A model generated the notes under the pieces. That model saw only the letters and a list, made by a program, of their open reading frames with translations, was not told where the DNA came from and did no database searches. From Aurelia coerulea (Eukaryota > Cnidaria > Scyphozoa > Semaeostomeae > Ulmaridae), in NCBI GenBank assembly GCA_039566865.1, contig CM076949.1:9959501-10023500 (forward strand): 64,000 nt of DNA, read 5' to 3'. This document shows, piece by piece, positions 44,893 to 55,789 of this stretch (its first letter is position 1; each line of letters opens with the position of its first letter). Both the position numbers and the translations under genes were made by a program.

Positions 44893-45296
44893 ATTCTGCC
44901 ACTGCATCTGAAGGTCCCTAGAGGTTGCGTTGGCGTCCGCTTTGTGGTTGCCCTTTGTTACATCGCGCTTTTATGCGTGTGGCGGTAGGGTGGAATTCCC
45001 TATCAGGCCATCCGGGATTCAGCAATTGCTAAAAAAAGTTTTAGCAGCGAGCGAATCTATCGGAGGGTCACTTGGGGTGACTGCAGAGTTGCCAAGGTAG
45101 CCTCAAAGGAATCAGTAGAACTTTAAAACGCCTCCAATCCCTTCTCAAATTCAAAAAGGACAAAAAGATTATGTAGAGTGGCATAAGTGGGAAAAGATGT
45201 TATTGCTTTTAATTGTAAATTTAACATTTTTATGTACTTTTTGTTTGTAAACAACTTCTTCTGTATAAATTCTCGGCTGCCCAGTAAAGTTGTAGA

Positions 45297-45335
45297 CTGA
45301 TGAAGATTTTTAATCGAAACGTATTTTTATGAAAA
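45297..45335 (+). ncRNA. Hammerhead-ribozyme-like motif, PLE-5 tail
   Basis: CTGATGA, stem II GATT-TTT-AATC, GAAA at 45316-45319, then a possible stem III. It is followed by about 70 bp and an AAT tract at 45393-45455 shared with the oppositely oriented PLE-6. Confidence 0.65.
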
Positions 45336-45392
45336 CAGTTTAATTTCTTTTATTTCATGTTCTGTTTTTTGTGAATGATGGTTTAGTTTTTA

Positions 45393-45455
45393 TTATTATA
45401 ATGATAATAATAATAATAATAATAATACTATAATAATAATTATAATAATAATAAC
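45393..45455. repeat. (AAT)n tract between PLE-5 and PLE-6
   Basis: An interrupted AAT array where PLE-5 (+) and PLE-6 (-) meet tail to tail. Confidence 0.9.
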
Positions 45456-45530
45456 AACATATGAACTAAACCAAAATTTTATTAACAGAAAATAAAAGTG
45501 TAAGAACAACACTGTTAAAAATTTCCAATG

Positions 45531-45554
45531 TTTCGATTTAAAAATCTTCTTCAG
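45531..45554 (-). ncRNA. Hammerhead-ribozyme-like motif, PLE-6 tail
   Basis: On the minus strand: CTGAAGA, stem II GATTT-TT-AAATC, GAAA, then C-ATTG pairing with CAGTG before a GTT triplet. This is the copy in which stem III and a legal NUH cleavage triplet can be seen most easily. Confidence 0.7.
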
Positions 45555-46144
45555 CTGAACTTTACAGAGCAACCGAGCATTTTATATCCTACGGTAAACA
45601 ACCTAGATTAAACTTGAAAGCCAAAAACTTTAAAATCTATCCTAAGTAAGCGTGACTACCATTGAAATAAGACCCAAATGGGGATAAAAATGATGCTAAA
45701 GTTTGAACTTTTTTGGAGTAAACAAGTTTGACGCATTCTTCTAGTTTAAAGCGTTAGCTAAAATTCACCCCAGTGGATCAGACCAATCACTGACCCAACC
45801 CCCAAAAGACCCAGAATCACCCGCCCCTCGAAAAAACCCCATTACAGTCCCCTAGGAGGCTGGAAGCACTGAGAAGGCAAACAACAAGAATAAGTCGGAA
45901 AACCCCCCATCCTAGCAGACTCATGGGGGGGGGGCCTTCCCCCATGACCCTTCTACGACTTGCTAACTGCTGAGTCAAGAATAGCTTGATATGGGATTCC
46001 ACCCTACCGCCATGTGTAAAAGCATACGAAGTAATAGGAGAAGGCCGCAAAGCCACACCCACCAAATCTTCTGGATATAAATGCAACTGCAGATTTCAGG
46101 CCACCCCGCACGCAAACATGCCCAGCTCCACATCTGCAGCCCTT

Positions 46145-46602
46145 TCATTCAGGCCCCTTGGCAAGAAAGTCATCCAACCGATATTGCCAAAATAATTCCT
46201 TTCGGCGCAATGAAAAAACGTTTTCTGCCCCATCAATAATTCTTATACTGACATCAAATCTCCCGCGGTGATCTGTTTTGAAAATATGGCTAAAAAAATT
46301 CGCCTGCGGAATCATTTTCCCCCTGTCAAGCGTGCCTTCATTATGTTTGCGAGCGTATGACCTGAAGTACGATTTGTAAACATTAAATCTTTGCCTGAAT
46401 TTGGTTTTAGTGCTGCCCACATATTTTTTGTGGCAGCATTTACACTGCAACAAATAAACCACATTTTCTGAATTGCAGTTGTACCTCCCCGACAAATTGG
46501 TAAAAGATCTGTTTTCATCAGAATTTTTGAAACTATCTCCCTCTTCGATTAAACCACAAATTTGACAACGTTTCCTGCCACTGCATTTATAACAGCCCTT
46601 AA
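46145..46602 (-). pseudogene. PLE-6: 5'-truncated GIY-YIG fragment
   Basis: Minus-strand C-terminus of a PLE closely related to PLE-7: knuckle CYKCSGRKRCQICGLIEEGD, NVVYLLQCKCCHKKYVGST, RQRFNVYKSYFRSYARKH, RRKELFWQYR. A frame change after FWQYR replaces the usual ending, although the original ending (GLNERAADVELDMFACG) remains readable in another frame. It is truncated at about 46602. Its 3' region to 45456 is a near-identical inverted copy of PLE-7's (53485-54617). Confidence 0.9.
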
Positions 46603-46993
46603 GGTTACTGTATTCCTTCAGTGACCACTCACGGTGTTTTCTCTCTTGATTATCACGCCCGCGACATAAAACGTATAAACTATACATCATTCGATTCGTC
46701 ATTAAATAGGGAGCATTTACGAGCCAAAAAAATACATATATCTGAAAATTTGGCGTTATACATCCAAAAACGTGAAAATCGGACCTTCCCCCCTTCTAGA
46801 ACCTCCCTGCCCCCCAGATATGTTTCATTCAAATCTCAATGAGATTTTTGCGTTCTCAACACATTAATCTAGCAAACTATGTCTCAAATTTGTTTTGCAT
46901 GCCTCTATATAATAAATTCTGATATGATTTGACGAACGAGAGCAAAACTAAGATATCTCAGAGTCAAATGTTTGTCCAGTATACTTATAAAAA
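46603..46993. other. Junction and 3' UTR, no recognisable gene
   Basis: AT-rich sequence between the truncation point of PLE-6 and the stop of the RLE LINE, probably including that LINE's 3' UTR. Confidence 0.4.
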
Positions 46994-48355
46994 CTAAAAT
47001 TCATTTTGTCCGTGCATTCCTTTACATCTGTTCTGCCATATTATGTTTCCACATATCATGTTCGACACACTGCACCATTTTATCGTAGACTTCACCTCCT
47101 CACTAGAAAGTCCTAATCTCCTTAAATTCTTCCTTACATCTTCATGCACAGTTCCAAGCGATCCAAAGCACAATATTCTTATATTTGTTTTAATCCCATT
47201 TTGATCCAATATGTTTTTCAGCTGTTGGTATTTCGTTTCTTTACTCCTGTATGATTCTGACATGTACAAATCGAAGCATACAGTTACTTCTATGATCTCA
47301 CATTCTTTTTTGTTTGACTTTATCTCTAATAAATCAGGTTTCCGGTTATTCATTTGCTGCAGTTCAGTTCGTAAATCTGGAAATGCTGTTTCTGCCATCC
47401 TATTTACAAAGAAAGCTGATGTTTGATTGTATCGACGCATCTTTTGATAAACAGCATCTACTATCCTATCATGTTGCTTTGAGTAGAGATCTTTGAACTT
47501 TTTGCAGGAGTTCATCAAATGAGCTACTGATTCCGTATGATGGCTACAGAAAAAGCATTTTTTCTCGTGATCTTTGTTCCAAAAATGTATCAGTTGATTG
47601 CAAGGTATTTGATTCATCCTTGCTCGTAGCACAAATTTCACCAGGCTGTCTGAATGTTTCCACCCGTAGTAAATTTGATGTGATATTTTCCGATCAATCC
47701 CATCCATTCCTATAAATTTCCCTTGACACCTGAGTTCTGAGCATTTGGCTAAGTCCAATTTTTCCATTTCTCGCTCGATCTCTTGCTTCAGGTTTCTCTG
47801 TTGAAGTTCCTTTCCGTCGACAAAAACTTTCGCCAAACTGTTTTCGTATAAGACACAACCTTTTAATGTGTTCACTTGGAATAGAAGATCTGGCCAATCT
47901 GAGCTTCCACCATATGTTTTATTTTTGACCAATCTGTCGTTATCATCTAATTGATAGCCTAAAAAGTTCTTTTCACAATTCGTTGTTCTTACTCCCCTCG
48001 ATCTCATATCCAAACTTAACGATTCTCTTGCCATATTCCTTATATTTTCTTCTTCGTGGTTTAGCATTTTGATAAGATTAGAAATTCGTGTAGCTCTGTA
48101 AACATTGGATGGCTTCTTTACACCAAGACCCCCATGTAGCCTGCCAACGAAAAAGACTTTATCCGTTGCTTTAGGATACAATCCAAACATAGCTCTTATG
48201 ACACAGCTGACTTTACTGTCCATTTCTTCTAGTTGTTTTTCCTCTATTCTTGTATTATCAAAATGATGTAATATTTTGGCCAGGGCCATGTTGTTAAAAG
48301 CGCTAAGTTTTAGAGGGATTGGAAGAGAGCTACCCTCGATCTTATCTATTGTTTC
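46994..48355 (-). CDS. RLE-type LINE, C-terminal half (thumb, zinc knuckle, endonuclease)
   Basis: The 3' part of an ORF that continues in frame from 49204 once copy D is removed (EEFK, then ETIDKIEGSSLPIPLKL). It contains the post-RT region (YPKATDKVFFVGRLHGGLGV), a zinc knuckle CFFCSHHTESVAHLMNSC (C-X2-C-X8-H-X4-C) and a restriction-like endonuclease (RKPDLLEIKSNKKECEIIEV, then TVCFD and KETKY). It ends at GMHGQNEF. Such nucleases cut the target site for target-primed reverse transcription. The arrangement fits the RLE LINE clades (R2, R4, NeSL, Hero); the clade is not fixed. The frame is open throughout. Confidence 0.85.
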   Translation of the reverse strand, partial: ETIDKIEGSSLPIPLKLSAFNNMALAKILHHFDNTRIEEKQLEEMDSKVSCVIRAMFGLYPKATDKVFFVGRLHGGLGVKKPSNVYRATRISNLIKMLNHEEENIRNMARESLSLDMRSRGVRTTNCEKNFLGYQLDDNDRLVKNKTYGGSSDWPDLLFQVNTLKGCVLYENSLAKVFVDGKELQQRNLKQEIEREMEKLDLAKCSELRCQGKFIGMDGIDRKISHQIYYGWKHSDSLVKFVLRARMNQIPCNQLIHFWNKDHEKKCFFCSHHTESVAHLMNSCKKFKDLYSKQHDRIVDAVYQKMRRYNQTSAFFVNRMAETAFPDLRTELQQMNNRKPDLLEIKSNKKECEIIEVTVCFDLYMSESYRSKETKYQQLKNILDQNGIKTNIRILCFGSLGTVHEDVRKNLRRLGLSSEEVKSTIKWCSVSNMICGNIIWQNRCKGMHGQNEF

Positions 48356-48356
48356 T

Positions 48357-49203
48357 TTAATTCTTGCTTCAGAGAAAAATAATGTGGCCCCTCAGAGCTG
48401 AGAACAATCACAAATATAAAATTTGCCAGTCGCCAAAAACCAATGGCAGTGTTCTCTCATCATAGGGGCCTAAGTTTGGGATTTCAAATGCACTGGCCAA
48501 AATGTGCACTCCCGCAGCAACCGAACTAGTTGGGGGTTAGAGAAAAAATATTCAGAATTTTCTCCACAAACCAGTGCACTTAATGTCCATGACAAAGACA
48601 GAAATCTCATCATGAAAAGAGAGTTGTGGTACAATTTTAGGTTGTGGGTGGGTGGGCGAAAAAGAAAATTCGCCAAGCCAAAACATCAGAGTTTCACCTT
48701 CTTGCTCTGCTCTCCGCATCCAAATACGAACGCAACGTGTCAGAATTTTTGGTTTTAAACAGATGCAAGAACTAAATCGAAAGATTTCCAGACCTATTGT
48801 CTATAAAGCGCATACCTGTTTCTACGCTGCACATAAAAGTATTCTTTTGTAAAACAATAAAATCAGTGTTTCAACTCGTTTGAAAAGTGAATAAACAAAC
48901 TTCTGGGAATTGAATGATACGTGTTTTACGCAAGTAACAATGCACAAGTTACGAAGCGCCGAGCCCAAAATTGATTGTTAAAAACAGTTTACGATCGCAA
49001 AAAACAACAAGACACGAAGCTCGCAGCAGGCTAAATTATTAGACAAGTGAATTGGAACAATCTGCTGAGAATTGAGTGATACGTGCAGTTACGCACATCA
49101 TAGCCAAACGAATCGTAACAAGGTTGTGGGACACCTTTAAAAACAAACGCTCGCAGCATCTTCCGCGAATTAACTGGGATATAAAATTTCATTCTTATCC
49201 CTA
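48357..49203 (-). mobile_element. TAGGGATAAG element, copy D (847 bp), inside the RLE LINE
   Basis: Runs on the minus strand from TAGGGATAAG (49203) to CAAGAATTAA (48357). Removing it with one flanking A rejoins the RLE-LINE codons GAG TTT AAA | GAA ACA exactly, which fixes the boundaries within 1-3 bp. Confidence 0.85.
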
Positions 49204-50376
49204 TTTAAACTCTTCGATAAAGCCTTCAACTTGCTTTGGATCTTCACCACAAATGCTAAGAGATTTACCGAGATATTTGTATGCCTGTGATCTCTTATAT
49301 GTTTCGATCTTTTCTCCTTGAATCTCTATCACCGGTCGCCTATCACTCTTCCCTTTATACCAGTTATTTCCTGAACGCCTTTCGTAGAACAGGGCACATT
49401 TCGATCCTTTTACTTTTAATCCAGCATCATTAAAGAGTGGTTCACTTATTTCTATCATTTCTTTGAGCATCTTGAAATCATAAGAAATCATCGCGATATC
49501 ATCTGCATATGCCTGGAGAGGTAGGGGGTTAATGTTCCTTTCATTTTCAATATTAAGAGCTATCAAAGCATAATCGAATGCTGGCTGAAGGACTCTATTT
49601 ACTACCATTAGAAATATGATGACGCTAAGTGGATCCCCTGTCTTTGTACCCCTCGTGATGTAAACCTTTTTTGACAAAGTCTTTCCACATATGACTTGAA
49701 AACATGCTCCTTCATATATATGCTCGATGATTTTACAATACGTAGCAGGGATGTCATACTCGTTCAGAGTCTCTATCATTTTATCATGCTGGATGCTGCC
49801 ATAGGCATCTGCGAAATCAATGAACAGGACGTGCAACTTCGTACTGATATGTTTAAAGTCATCTAAGGCTGTTTTTAAACTGAAAATCAGGTCCTGCCTG
49901 TTTCTTCCTTGTAGTAAGGCTCGCTGCCAAAATTTAATCTTGGGCTCAATCAGTGGCAATATTCTTTGAATGATACAACGGGTAAAGATCTTATATATCA
50001 CTGATGATAAACATATGTCGCGAAGAGTTGTCAAGTCATTTTGTTGAAAATTCTTCTTAGGTATCCTTTGTATAATATCATGTTTCCAGCTGTTAGGCAC
50101 CTTCTTATTTATTAAAAATGTATTAAAGCAGCTGACAATGTCTACTCCTTTTATGTCATATTCTGTTTTCACGTCTTCATATCGAACCCCATCGAGTCCC
50201 GGTGATTTTCCATTAGGAAGCTTCCTTAAAATATTTTGTATCTCCTCCCCAGTAAATAGGGGAACTTCGTCCATGCATCTTTCTACTATCCGTTGTTGTC
50301 CAGTTGCCCTATTTTCTTCCCATTCATTTTCCAAAATAAAGTTCTTTTCATTTCTATAGTATGTTTCTGTTTCCAC
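49204..50376 (-). CDS. RLE-type LINE, reverse transcriptase half
   Basis: RT of the same element: KLPNGKSPGLDGVRYEDVK (motif 1), LFIDFADAYGSIQHDKMIE (A), TRGTKTGDPLSVIIFLMVV (B), LQAYADDIAMIS (C, YADD intact), GLKVKGSKCALFYERRSG and YKRSQAYKYLGKSL. It opens near the AAT array at 50434-50503, and no N-terminal zinc fingers are present, so it is 5' truncated. Joined to 48355-46994 it gives one open frame of about 840 codons, which suggests recent insertion. Confidence 0.88.
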
Positions 50377-50432
50377 CTGATTAATTTCTACGTTTACTTT
50401 TGTTGGCCATTTATTGTCATTCCTTATGATTT

Positions 50433-50433
<1 letters not shown>

Positions 50434-50503
<70 letters not shown>
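50434..50503. repeat. (AAT)n array
   Basis: About 70 bp of AAT repeats between the 5' end of the RLE LINE and an R4-like 3' fragment. Confidence 0.95.
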
Positions 50504-50504
<1 letters not shown>

Positions 50505-50696
50505 GAGAAAATTGGGATTAATTTGAGAGTAGGACAGGTGCAAAAAACAGCATTGTTAGGAACAGGAAGAATACTGAGGAAGGTACTTGAAACCTGAAGA
50601 AGATAGACATTGACTTTGAAACCTTTAGTTGCTTGTTGCAACTTGCTTTCAAGGTATAAACCGGAAAACATCTAACCCTTGCATGTACAATTGAAT
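50504..50696 (+). pseudogene. R4/Dong-like LINE 3' fragment (f) in AAT arrays
   Basis: The plus strand reads NLRVGQVQKTALLGTGRILR and KVLET followed by a stop, then a 3' UTR (AAGCAAGTTGCAACAAGC in complement) near-identical to the copy ending at 62.13 kb. AAT repeats bound it on both sides. Confidence 0.8.
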
Positions 50697-50719
50697 AATA
50701 ATAATAATAATAATAATAA

Positions 50720-50925
50720 TATAAAAACAAAAACTGTTGGATGTCGCAAAAACGTTTCGATATAAAATCTTCTTCAGTATGGAAACTTTACAAGGCAGCC
50801 GAGAATTTATAGACATTACGTTGTTTACACCTAAAATTATTTACATGACGATAATGCTATATTTACAATGAATCGATCTAAAAAACCTAATACGAGGCTA
50901 CACTTGCAACTATGCAGCTCCCCCA
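50720..50925 (-). mobile_element. Solo PLE tail with hammerhead motif
   Basis: About 200 bp between AAT tracts. On the minus strand CTGAAGA, stem II GAT-TTTAT-ATC and GAAA are at 50777-50755. Upstream on that strand lies tail sequence (ACAACGTAATGTCTATAAAT). No coding sequence. A second free-standing ribozyme-bearing tail. Confidence 0.6.
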
Positions 50926-50952
50926 ATAATAATAATAATAATAGTAATAATA

Positions 50953-50994
<42 letters not shown>
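50926..50994. repeat. (AAT)n array at the 5' edge of PLE-7
   Basis: An AAT array with two short interruptions. Confidence 0.95.
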
Positions 50995-51052
50995 GGAGCC
51001 TTATTAACCTCGCGGCGAAAATAACAAGGTATTTTATAATCATTGGGTATTT

Positions 51053-53980
51053 TTGAACTTGTCTCTTTTGCTAAATGTTACACCTAACGGATTAAAATTG
51101 AAGAAATCGCCTCAAATTGGGAGGACATCCGAAGAATTTTCACGGAAATGGAAAGAAATCATGCACCGTGCTGAGACTGATCTTACTCGCACACTGTTGG
51201 AAGAATATCGAATAGCTGAAAAGAGTTTACAACTTGATTTCTGGAACACAATGATCACATATTTGTCACAAGAAAAAGATTTGAAATCCGTAATCGGTAC
51301 CATAGCAGAAATTCAAGAGAACATTGCGTCAATCATTGAAACTACGAAAGCAACCAGAGTCAAAAAGATGAATAGACTTGCCGAAGGAAAATACAATGTA
51401 GATTTGGAGAATGCTTTCAGAAAAGAATTCAACTTTCAATCGGATTTGGATTTACTTATGGATGGATTTGATGAAACACCGGAGAACCCTAATGTAGACT
51501 TGGATGAAATCCACAGAATTTTGATGGCAGGAGAGCAAGAAACGATATCAAATGAAACACTGACGAATACAGTACTATTACAAACAATTGGAGAAGCGTC
51601 AAATACTGAATACCCTGCGTCAAACATCGAAGAGCAGTTTACGGATGTTGGATCGTTGGACGTTGCAAATGATAATATTCCTATTGGCCGTATTTCTGGA
51701 CAGTTTGTTAATGATAAAGTGATAAATCTTTCGAATAGGGCTTTAAGTCATTCTGAAATTTCGGTTTTGTCAAAAGGGCTAAAGTTTGTTGTTACACCAA
51801 AAGAATTAGATTACTCGCAAATTAAAATTGATTTAGAAAATTTTGGTAGACGCCTCCGTTTGAAGTGGCATTTTAGGGAGTCGGAGGAATTTTCGGAATA
51901 CCCAGTTTTTAGGCCAAAAAGTAAATTTAATCCTCGAAATAAAGATATTGCTATTGAGGTATATTTAAGTAAATTAGAAGAAGAAATAATGAAGGTAGAA
52001 GCAAATGGTAATAATTTCAGTAATATTAGTAGGGAAGAGCGTGCGGCATTAAATAGTCTGAAGTCGGACCGATCGATCGTCATCAAGGAGGCAGATAAGG
52101 GATCAGGGGTGGTTGTTTGGGACAGGGAGGACTACATAAAAGAGGCAAATGGGCAATTAGGGGATCCCACTGTGTATGAAAAACTTGATGAAGATCCTTC
52201 GGAAAGACTTCAGAGGATTATTTCTGACGCTCTAGAAACTGTGAAGGATCGGGGAGATATAGACGACTCAACTCTAAATTATCTTTTGATTAATAATCCT
52301 AGACTGGGTCGTTTTTATCTTCTGCCGAAAATTCACAAGAGATTGAATGGCGTCCCTGGGAGACCAGTTATTTCCAACTGTGGATATTTTACAGAGAATA
52401 TTTCTGAGTTTTTAGACTATCATTTACAACCTTTGGCTAAAACAGTAGTGTCGTACATAAAAGATACCAACCATTTTCTGAAAAAACTGTCTGAACTGGG
52501 TGAAGTTCCTGAGGACGCCATTTTATGTACGGTGGATGTAGTTGGGTTGTACCCAAACATTCCACATGATGAGGGGCTGGAAGCACTGAGAGGGGCACTT
52601 GACCATCGAGAAAATAAAACCGTCTCAACGGAATCTCTTACGGAGTTGGCACAAGTAGTTTTGAAAAACAATTGCTTTGAGTTTAATGGTGAGTTTTACC
52701 AGCAGCTACAAGGAACAGCTATAGGCACTAAATTTGCCCCTTCGTATGCAATTCTTTTCATGGCGGCGCTTGAAGAAAAGTTATTGTCTAACGCGCAATA
52801 CAAACCTTGGCTATGGTGGCGGTATATCGACGACATATTTTTGATTTGGCGGCACGGAGAGGATAAGCTTAAGCAGTTTATTGATTTTTTAAACCTAGCG
52901 CACCATTCAATAAAATTTACAGCAGAATGGTCTAAGGAGACGGTGAGCTTTCTCGATGTTCAGGTGGTCAAAGAGGGCAATAAAATCATTACAGATTTGT
53001 TCACGAAACCGACAGACACTCATCAACTTTTGCACCGCACTTCCTGTCACCCTGGTCACACTAAAAAGGGGATTCCCTACAGCCAAGCGTTGAGAATAAG
53101 GAGAATCTGTTCGGAGGATCAATTTTTTGATAGGAGGGTGGGAGAACTTAAGGGGTGGCTGTTGAACAGAGGGTATAAGGAAAAAGAGGTCGATCAGCAG
53201 ATTGATAGAGTTCGTTCTTTGGATCGCGTAAACCTTTTGAATAGACAAACGAAAGACCAGGGTGACGGTAAGATACCGTTGGTGCTTACATACCATCCGG
53301 CCCTCAATAGGGTTTATGATATTCTTAGGGAGAGTTCTAATGTACTTTTGGTTGATCAGGAACACAAAGAGTTGTTCCAAAACAAAGTTTTTTTGTCTTT
53401 CCGGAGGGCCAAAAATCTTAAGGACCAACTGGTGAGGGCGAAATTACCCGATTCAGATGATGGGAGTATGTCGGTTAAGGGCTGTTATAAATGCAATGGC
53501 AGGAAAAGTTGTCAAATTTGTGGTTTAATCGAAGAGGGGGATAGTTTCAAAAATTCTGATGAAAACAGATCTTTTACCAATTTGTCGGGGAGGTACAACT
53601 GCAATTCAGAAAATGTCGTATATTTGTTGCAGTGTGAATGCTGCCACAAAAAATATGTGGGCATCACTAAAACCAAATTCAGGCAACGATTTAATGTTTA
53701 CAAATCGTACTTCAGGTCATACGCTCGCAAACATAATGAAGGCACGCTTGACAGGGGGAAAATGATTCCGCAGGCGAATTTTTTTAGCCATTTTTTCAAA
53801 ACAGATCACCGCGGGAGATTTGATGTCAGTATAAAAATTATTGATGGGGCAGAAAACGTTTTTTCATTGCGCCGAAAGGAATTATTTTGGCAATATCGGT
53901 TGGGGACTTTCTTGCCAAGGGGCCTGAATGAAAGGGCTGCAGATGTGGAGCTGGACATGTTTGCGTGCGGGGTGGCCTGA
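51053..53980 (+). CDS. PLE-7: near full-length Penelope-like element, RT + GIY-YIG (about 975 codons)
   Basis: The only copy with the long N-terminal region (about 340 residues, including FSRKWKEIMHRAETDLTRTL and GFDETPENPNVDLDEIHRIL, function unknown). RT: SIVIKEADKGSGVVVWDRED, RFYLLPKIHKRLNGVPGRPV, CTVDVVGLYPNIPHDEGL (A), GTAIGTKFAPSYAILFMAAL (B), WWRYIDDIFLIW (C, YIDD intact), VSFLDVQVVKEG. Then TDTHQLLHRTSCHPGHTKKG, a knuckle C-X2-C-X5-C-X2-C (CYKCNGRKSCQIC) and a GIY-YIG nuclease (VVYLLQCECCHKKYVGITK, RQRFNVYKS, Glu in RRKELFWQYR). The frame is open from 51008. The first in-frame ATG is 51161, so the true start is unclear. It has no nonsense mutation; it looks the most recently active PLE here. 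Confidence 0.93.
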   Translation: MNLSLLLNVTPNGLKLKKSPQIGRTSEEFSRKWKEIMHRAETDLTRTLLEEYRIAEKSLQLDFWNTMITYLSQEKDLKSVIGTIAEIQENIASIIETTKATRVKKMNRLAEGKYNVDLENAFRKEFNFQSDLDLLMDGFDETPENPNVDLDEIHRILMAGEQETISNETLTNTVLLQTIGEASNTEYPASNIEEQFTDVGSLDVANDNIPIGRISGQFVNDKVINLSNRALSHSEISVLSKGLKFVVTPKELDYSQIKIDLENFGRRLRLKWHFRESEEFSEYPVFRPKSKFNPRNKDIAIEVYLSKLEEEIMKVEANGNNFSNISREERAALNSLKSDRSIVIKEADKGSGVVVWDREDYIKEANGQLGDPTVYEKLDEDPSERLQRIISDALETVKDRGDIDDSTLNYLLINNPRLGRFYLLPKIHKRLNGVPGRPVISNCGYFTENISEFLDYHLQPLAKTVVSYIKDTNHFLKKLSELGEVPEDAILCTVDVVGLYPNIPHDEGLEALRGALDHRENKTVSTESLTELAQVVLKNNCFEFNGEFYQQLQGTAIGTKFAPSYAILFMAALEEKLLSNAQYKPWLWWRYIDDIFLIWRHGEDKLKQFIDFLNLAHHSIKFTAEWSKETVSFLDVQVVKEGNKIITDLFTKPTDTHQLLHRTSCHPGHTKKGIPYSQALRIRRICSEDQFFDRRVGELKGWLLNRGYKEKEVDQQIDRVRSLDRVNLLNRQTKDQGDGKIPLVLTYHPALNRVYDILRESSNVLLVDQEHKELFQNKVFLSFRRAKNLKDQLVRAKLPDSDDGSMSVKGCYKCNGRKSCQICGLIEEGDSFKNSDENRSFTNLSGRYNCNSENVVYLLQCECCHKKYVGITKTKFRQRFNVYKSYFRSYARKHNEGTLDRGKMIPQANFFSHFFKTDHRGRFDVSIKIIDGAENVFSLRRKELFWQYRLGTFLPRGLNERAADVELDMFACGVA

Positions 53981-54615
53981 AATCTGCAGTTGCATTTATA
54001 TACAGAAGATTTGGTGGGTGCGGCTTTGCGGCCTTCTCCTATTACTTCGTGTGCTTTTACACATGGCGGTAGGGTGGAATCCCCTATCAAGCTATTCTTG
54101 ACTCAGCAGTTAGCAAGTCGTGGAAGGGTCATGGGGGAAGGCCCCCCCCCCATGAGTCTGCTAGGATGGGGGGTTTTCCGACTTATTCTTGTTGTTTGCC
54201 TTCTCAGTGCTTCCAGCCTCCTAGGAGACTGTAATGGGGTTTTTTCGAGGGGCGGGTGATTCTGGGTCTTTTGGGGGTTGGGTCAGTGATTGGTCTGATC
54301 CACTGGGGTGAATTTTAGCTAACGCTTTAAACTAGAAGAATGCGTCAAACTTGTTTACTCCAAAAAAGTTCAAACTCTAGCATCATTTTTATCCCCATTT
54401 GGGTCTTATATCAATGGTAGTCACGCTTACTTAGGATAGATTTTAAAGTTTTTGGCTTTCAAGTTCAATCTAGGTTGTTTACCGTAGGATATAAAATGCT
54501 CGGTTGCTCTGTAAACTTTAGCTGAAGAAATTTTTAAGTCAAAACACAGGAAATTTTTAACAGTGTTGTTCTTACACTTTTATTTTCTGTTAATAAAATG
54601 GTGGTTTAGTTCAAA

Positions 54616-54617
<2 letters not shown>
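53981..54617 (+). other. PLE-7 3' region with degenerate hammerhead motif
   Basis: Shares the GGTGGAAT-type conserved segment with other PLE tails and is a near-identical inverted match to PLE-6 (45456-46000). The ribozyme position reads CTGAAGA (54522-54528) but the stem II right side is changed and the GAAA core is AAAA (54541-54544), unlike intact PLE-6. Confidence 0.75.
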
Positions 54618-54684
<67 letters not shown>

Positions 54685-54700
54685 CATTATTATTATTATA
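54618..54700. repeat. (ATT)n array
   Basis: About 80 bp of ATT repeats closing PLE-7. Confidence 0.95.
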
Positions 54701-55789
54701 AGAATTGTGCAAGGAAGATTTTCTTCCAAAGCGTTGTTTGCTAGTTAGACGATTGTTTCAAAGATAGAGGACACACTAATGAACATAAAGGCGTGTTTTG
54801 ATACGTTCTTTTTAATTCATCAGCAGGGATTTAGCAGCTCTAGACTTTTCAAAAGGCCTAGTTATCTTCTTTTGTGTGATTGTTATTTTTGGTTCTCAAA
54901 TTTGTACGGTATAACTTCCTCGAAGTCTTGTAAAGAAACGACGATATCTTTGCTGTGGTGCGCCATTTTGATTTCCCTGAGGCCGTCAACCGCACCGTGT
55001 ATTTCCTGTGGTTGCATAATTACATGGGCTTTTGTGATACTGCATACATTATTTTCCAGAAATCTAGAATGGGCGGCAAGCTTTGGCTCGTAGTTGCGCA
55101 GACTCTTTCCTCCTTTGGACAATTGGTCTGCACGCAGCTACATTTTAATGTGCAAAATAAGCTTTATTCGCTAATAGTCAGTTTTTGCATTGATATGTTT
55201 GCGAAATATGATTTCTCACGGCTCACCACAAAGTGTATAAGAAACTTTTCTGGAATTATTTATTTCAAGTTTTTTTTATTTTGGAGAACTTTGAGATTTT
55301 TCCCTTCCAGGCGATTTTCATCTGATGTTCTTGCATGAATAGGAAGAGTTTCATGTACAAAATAAATTTACCCAAAAAGCGTGACTCATCCCAAACTTAT
55401 GTGGCATTTTCTGTGGAGCGCCATCACGGAGAAAGGAAGAATTCACAATAAAAACGAACCTCAAACAATTAGCCCCAAAGTTTTTCTTGCAACGAGAAGT
55501 CATATTTAAAGAGCAGCGGAGTAAACAATCTGACAACAATGGAAAAATGCTCAGAATTCTAATGTATGTCAATTCTTGTAAGGGGATCTATACATATGTG
55601 TAAAACGAAGTAATTTTTGCCACGCCCACATTGAAGACAGTGCTCAGTGAATTTAGCGAACAACGCTTATTTTGGCAAAAATAGCTGAGGACTACTTCTT
55701 GTCTTGGGGATGATGGTGGTAAAATTTCACACAAAATCTCTATGGGTTCTCGAGCTATAAGTTACTATTTGTTAACAACCGTTTTCAGA
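54701..55789. other. No recognisable feature
   Basis: Open frames up to 127 codons carry no known motif. Not matched to other parts of the window. Confidence 0.35.

Noticed and set aside
46994..50376. Two separate genes on the minus strand
   Set aside because: They are the two halves of one RLE-LINE frame split by copy D; removing it rejoins them in frame.
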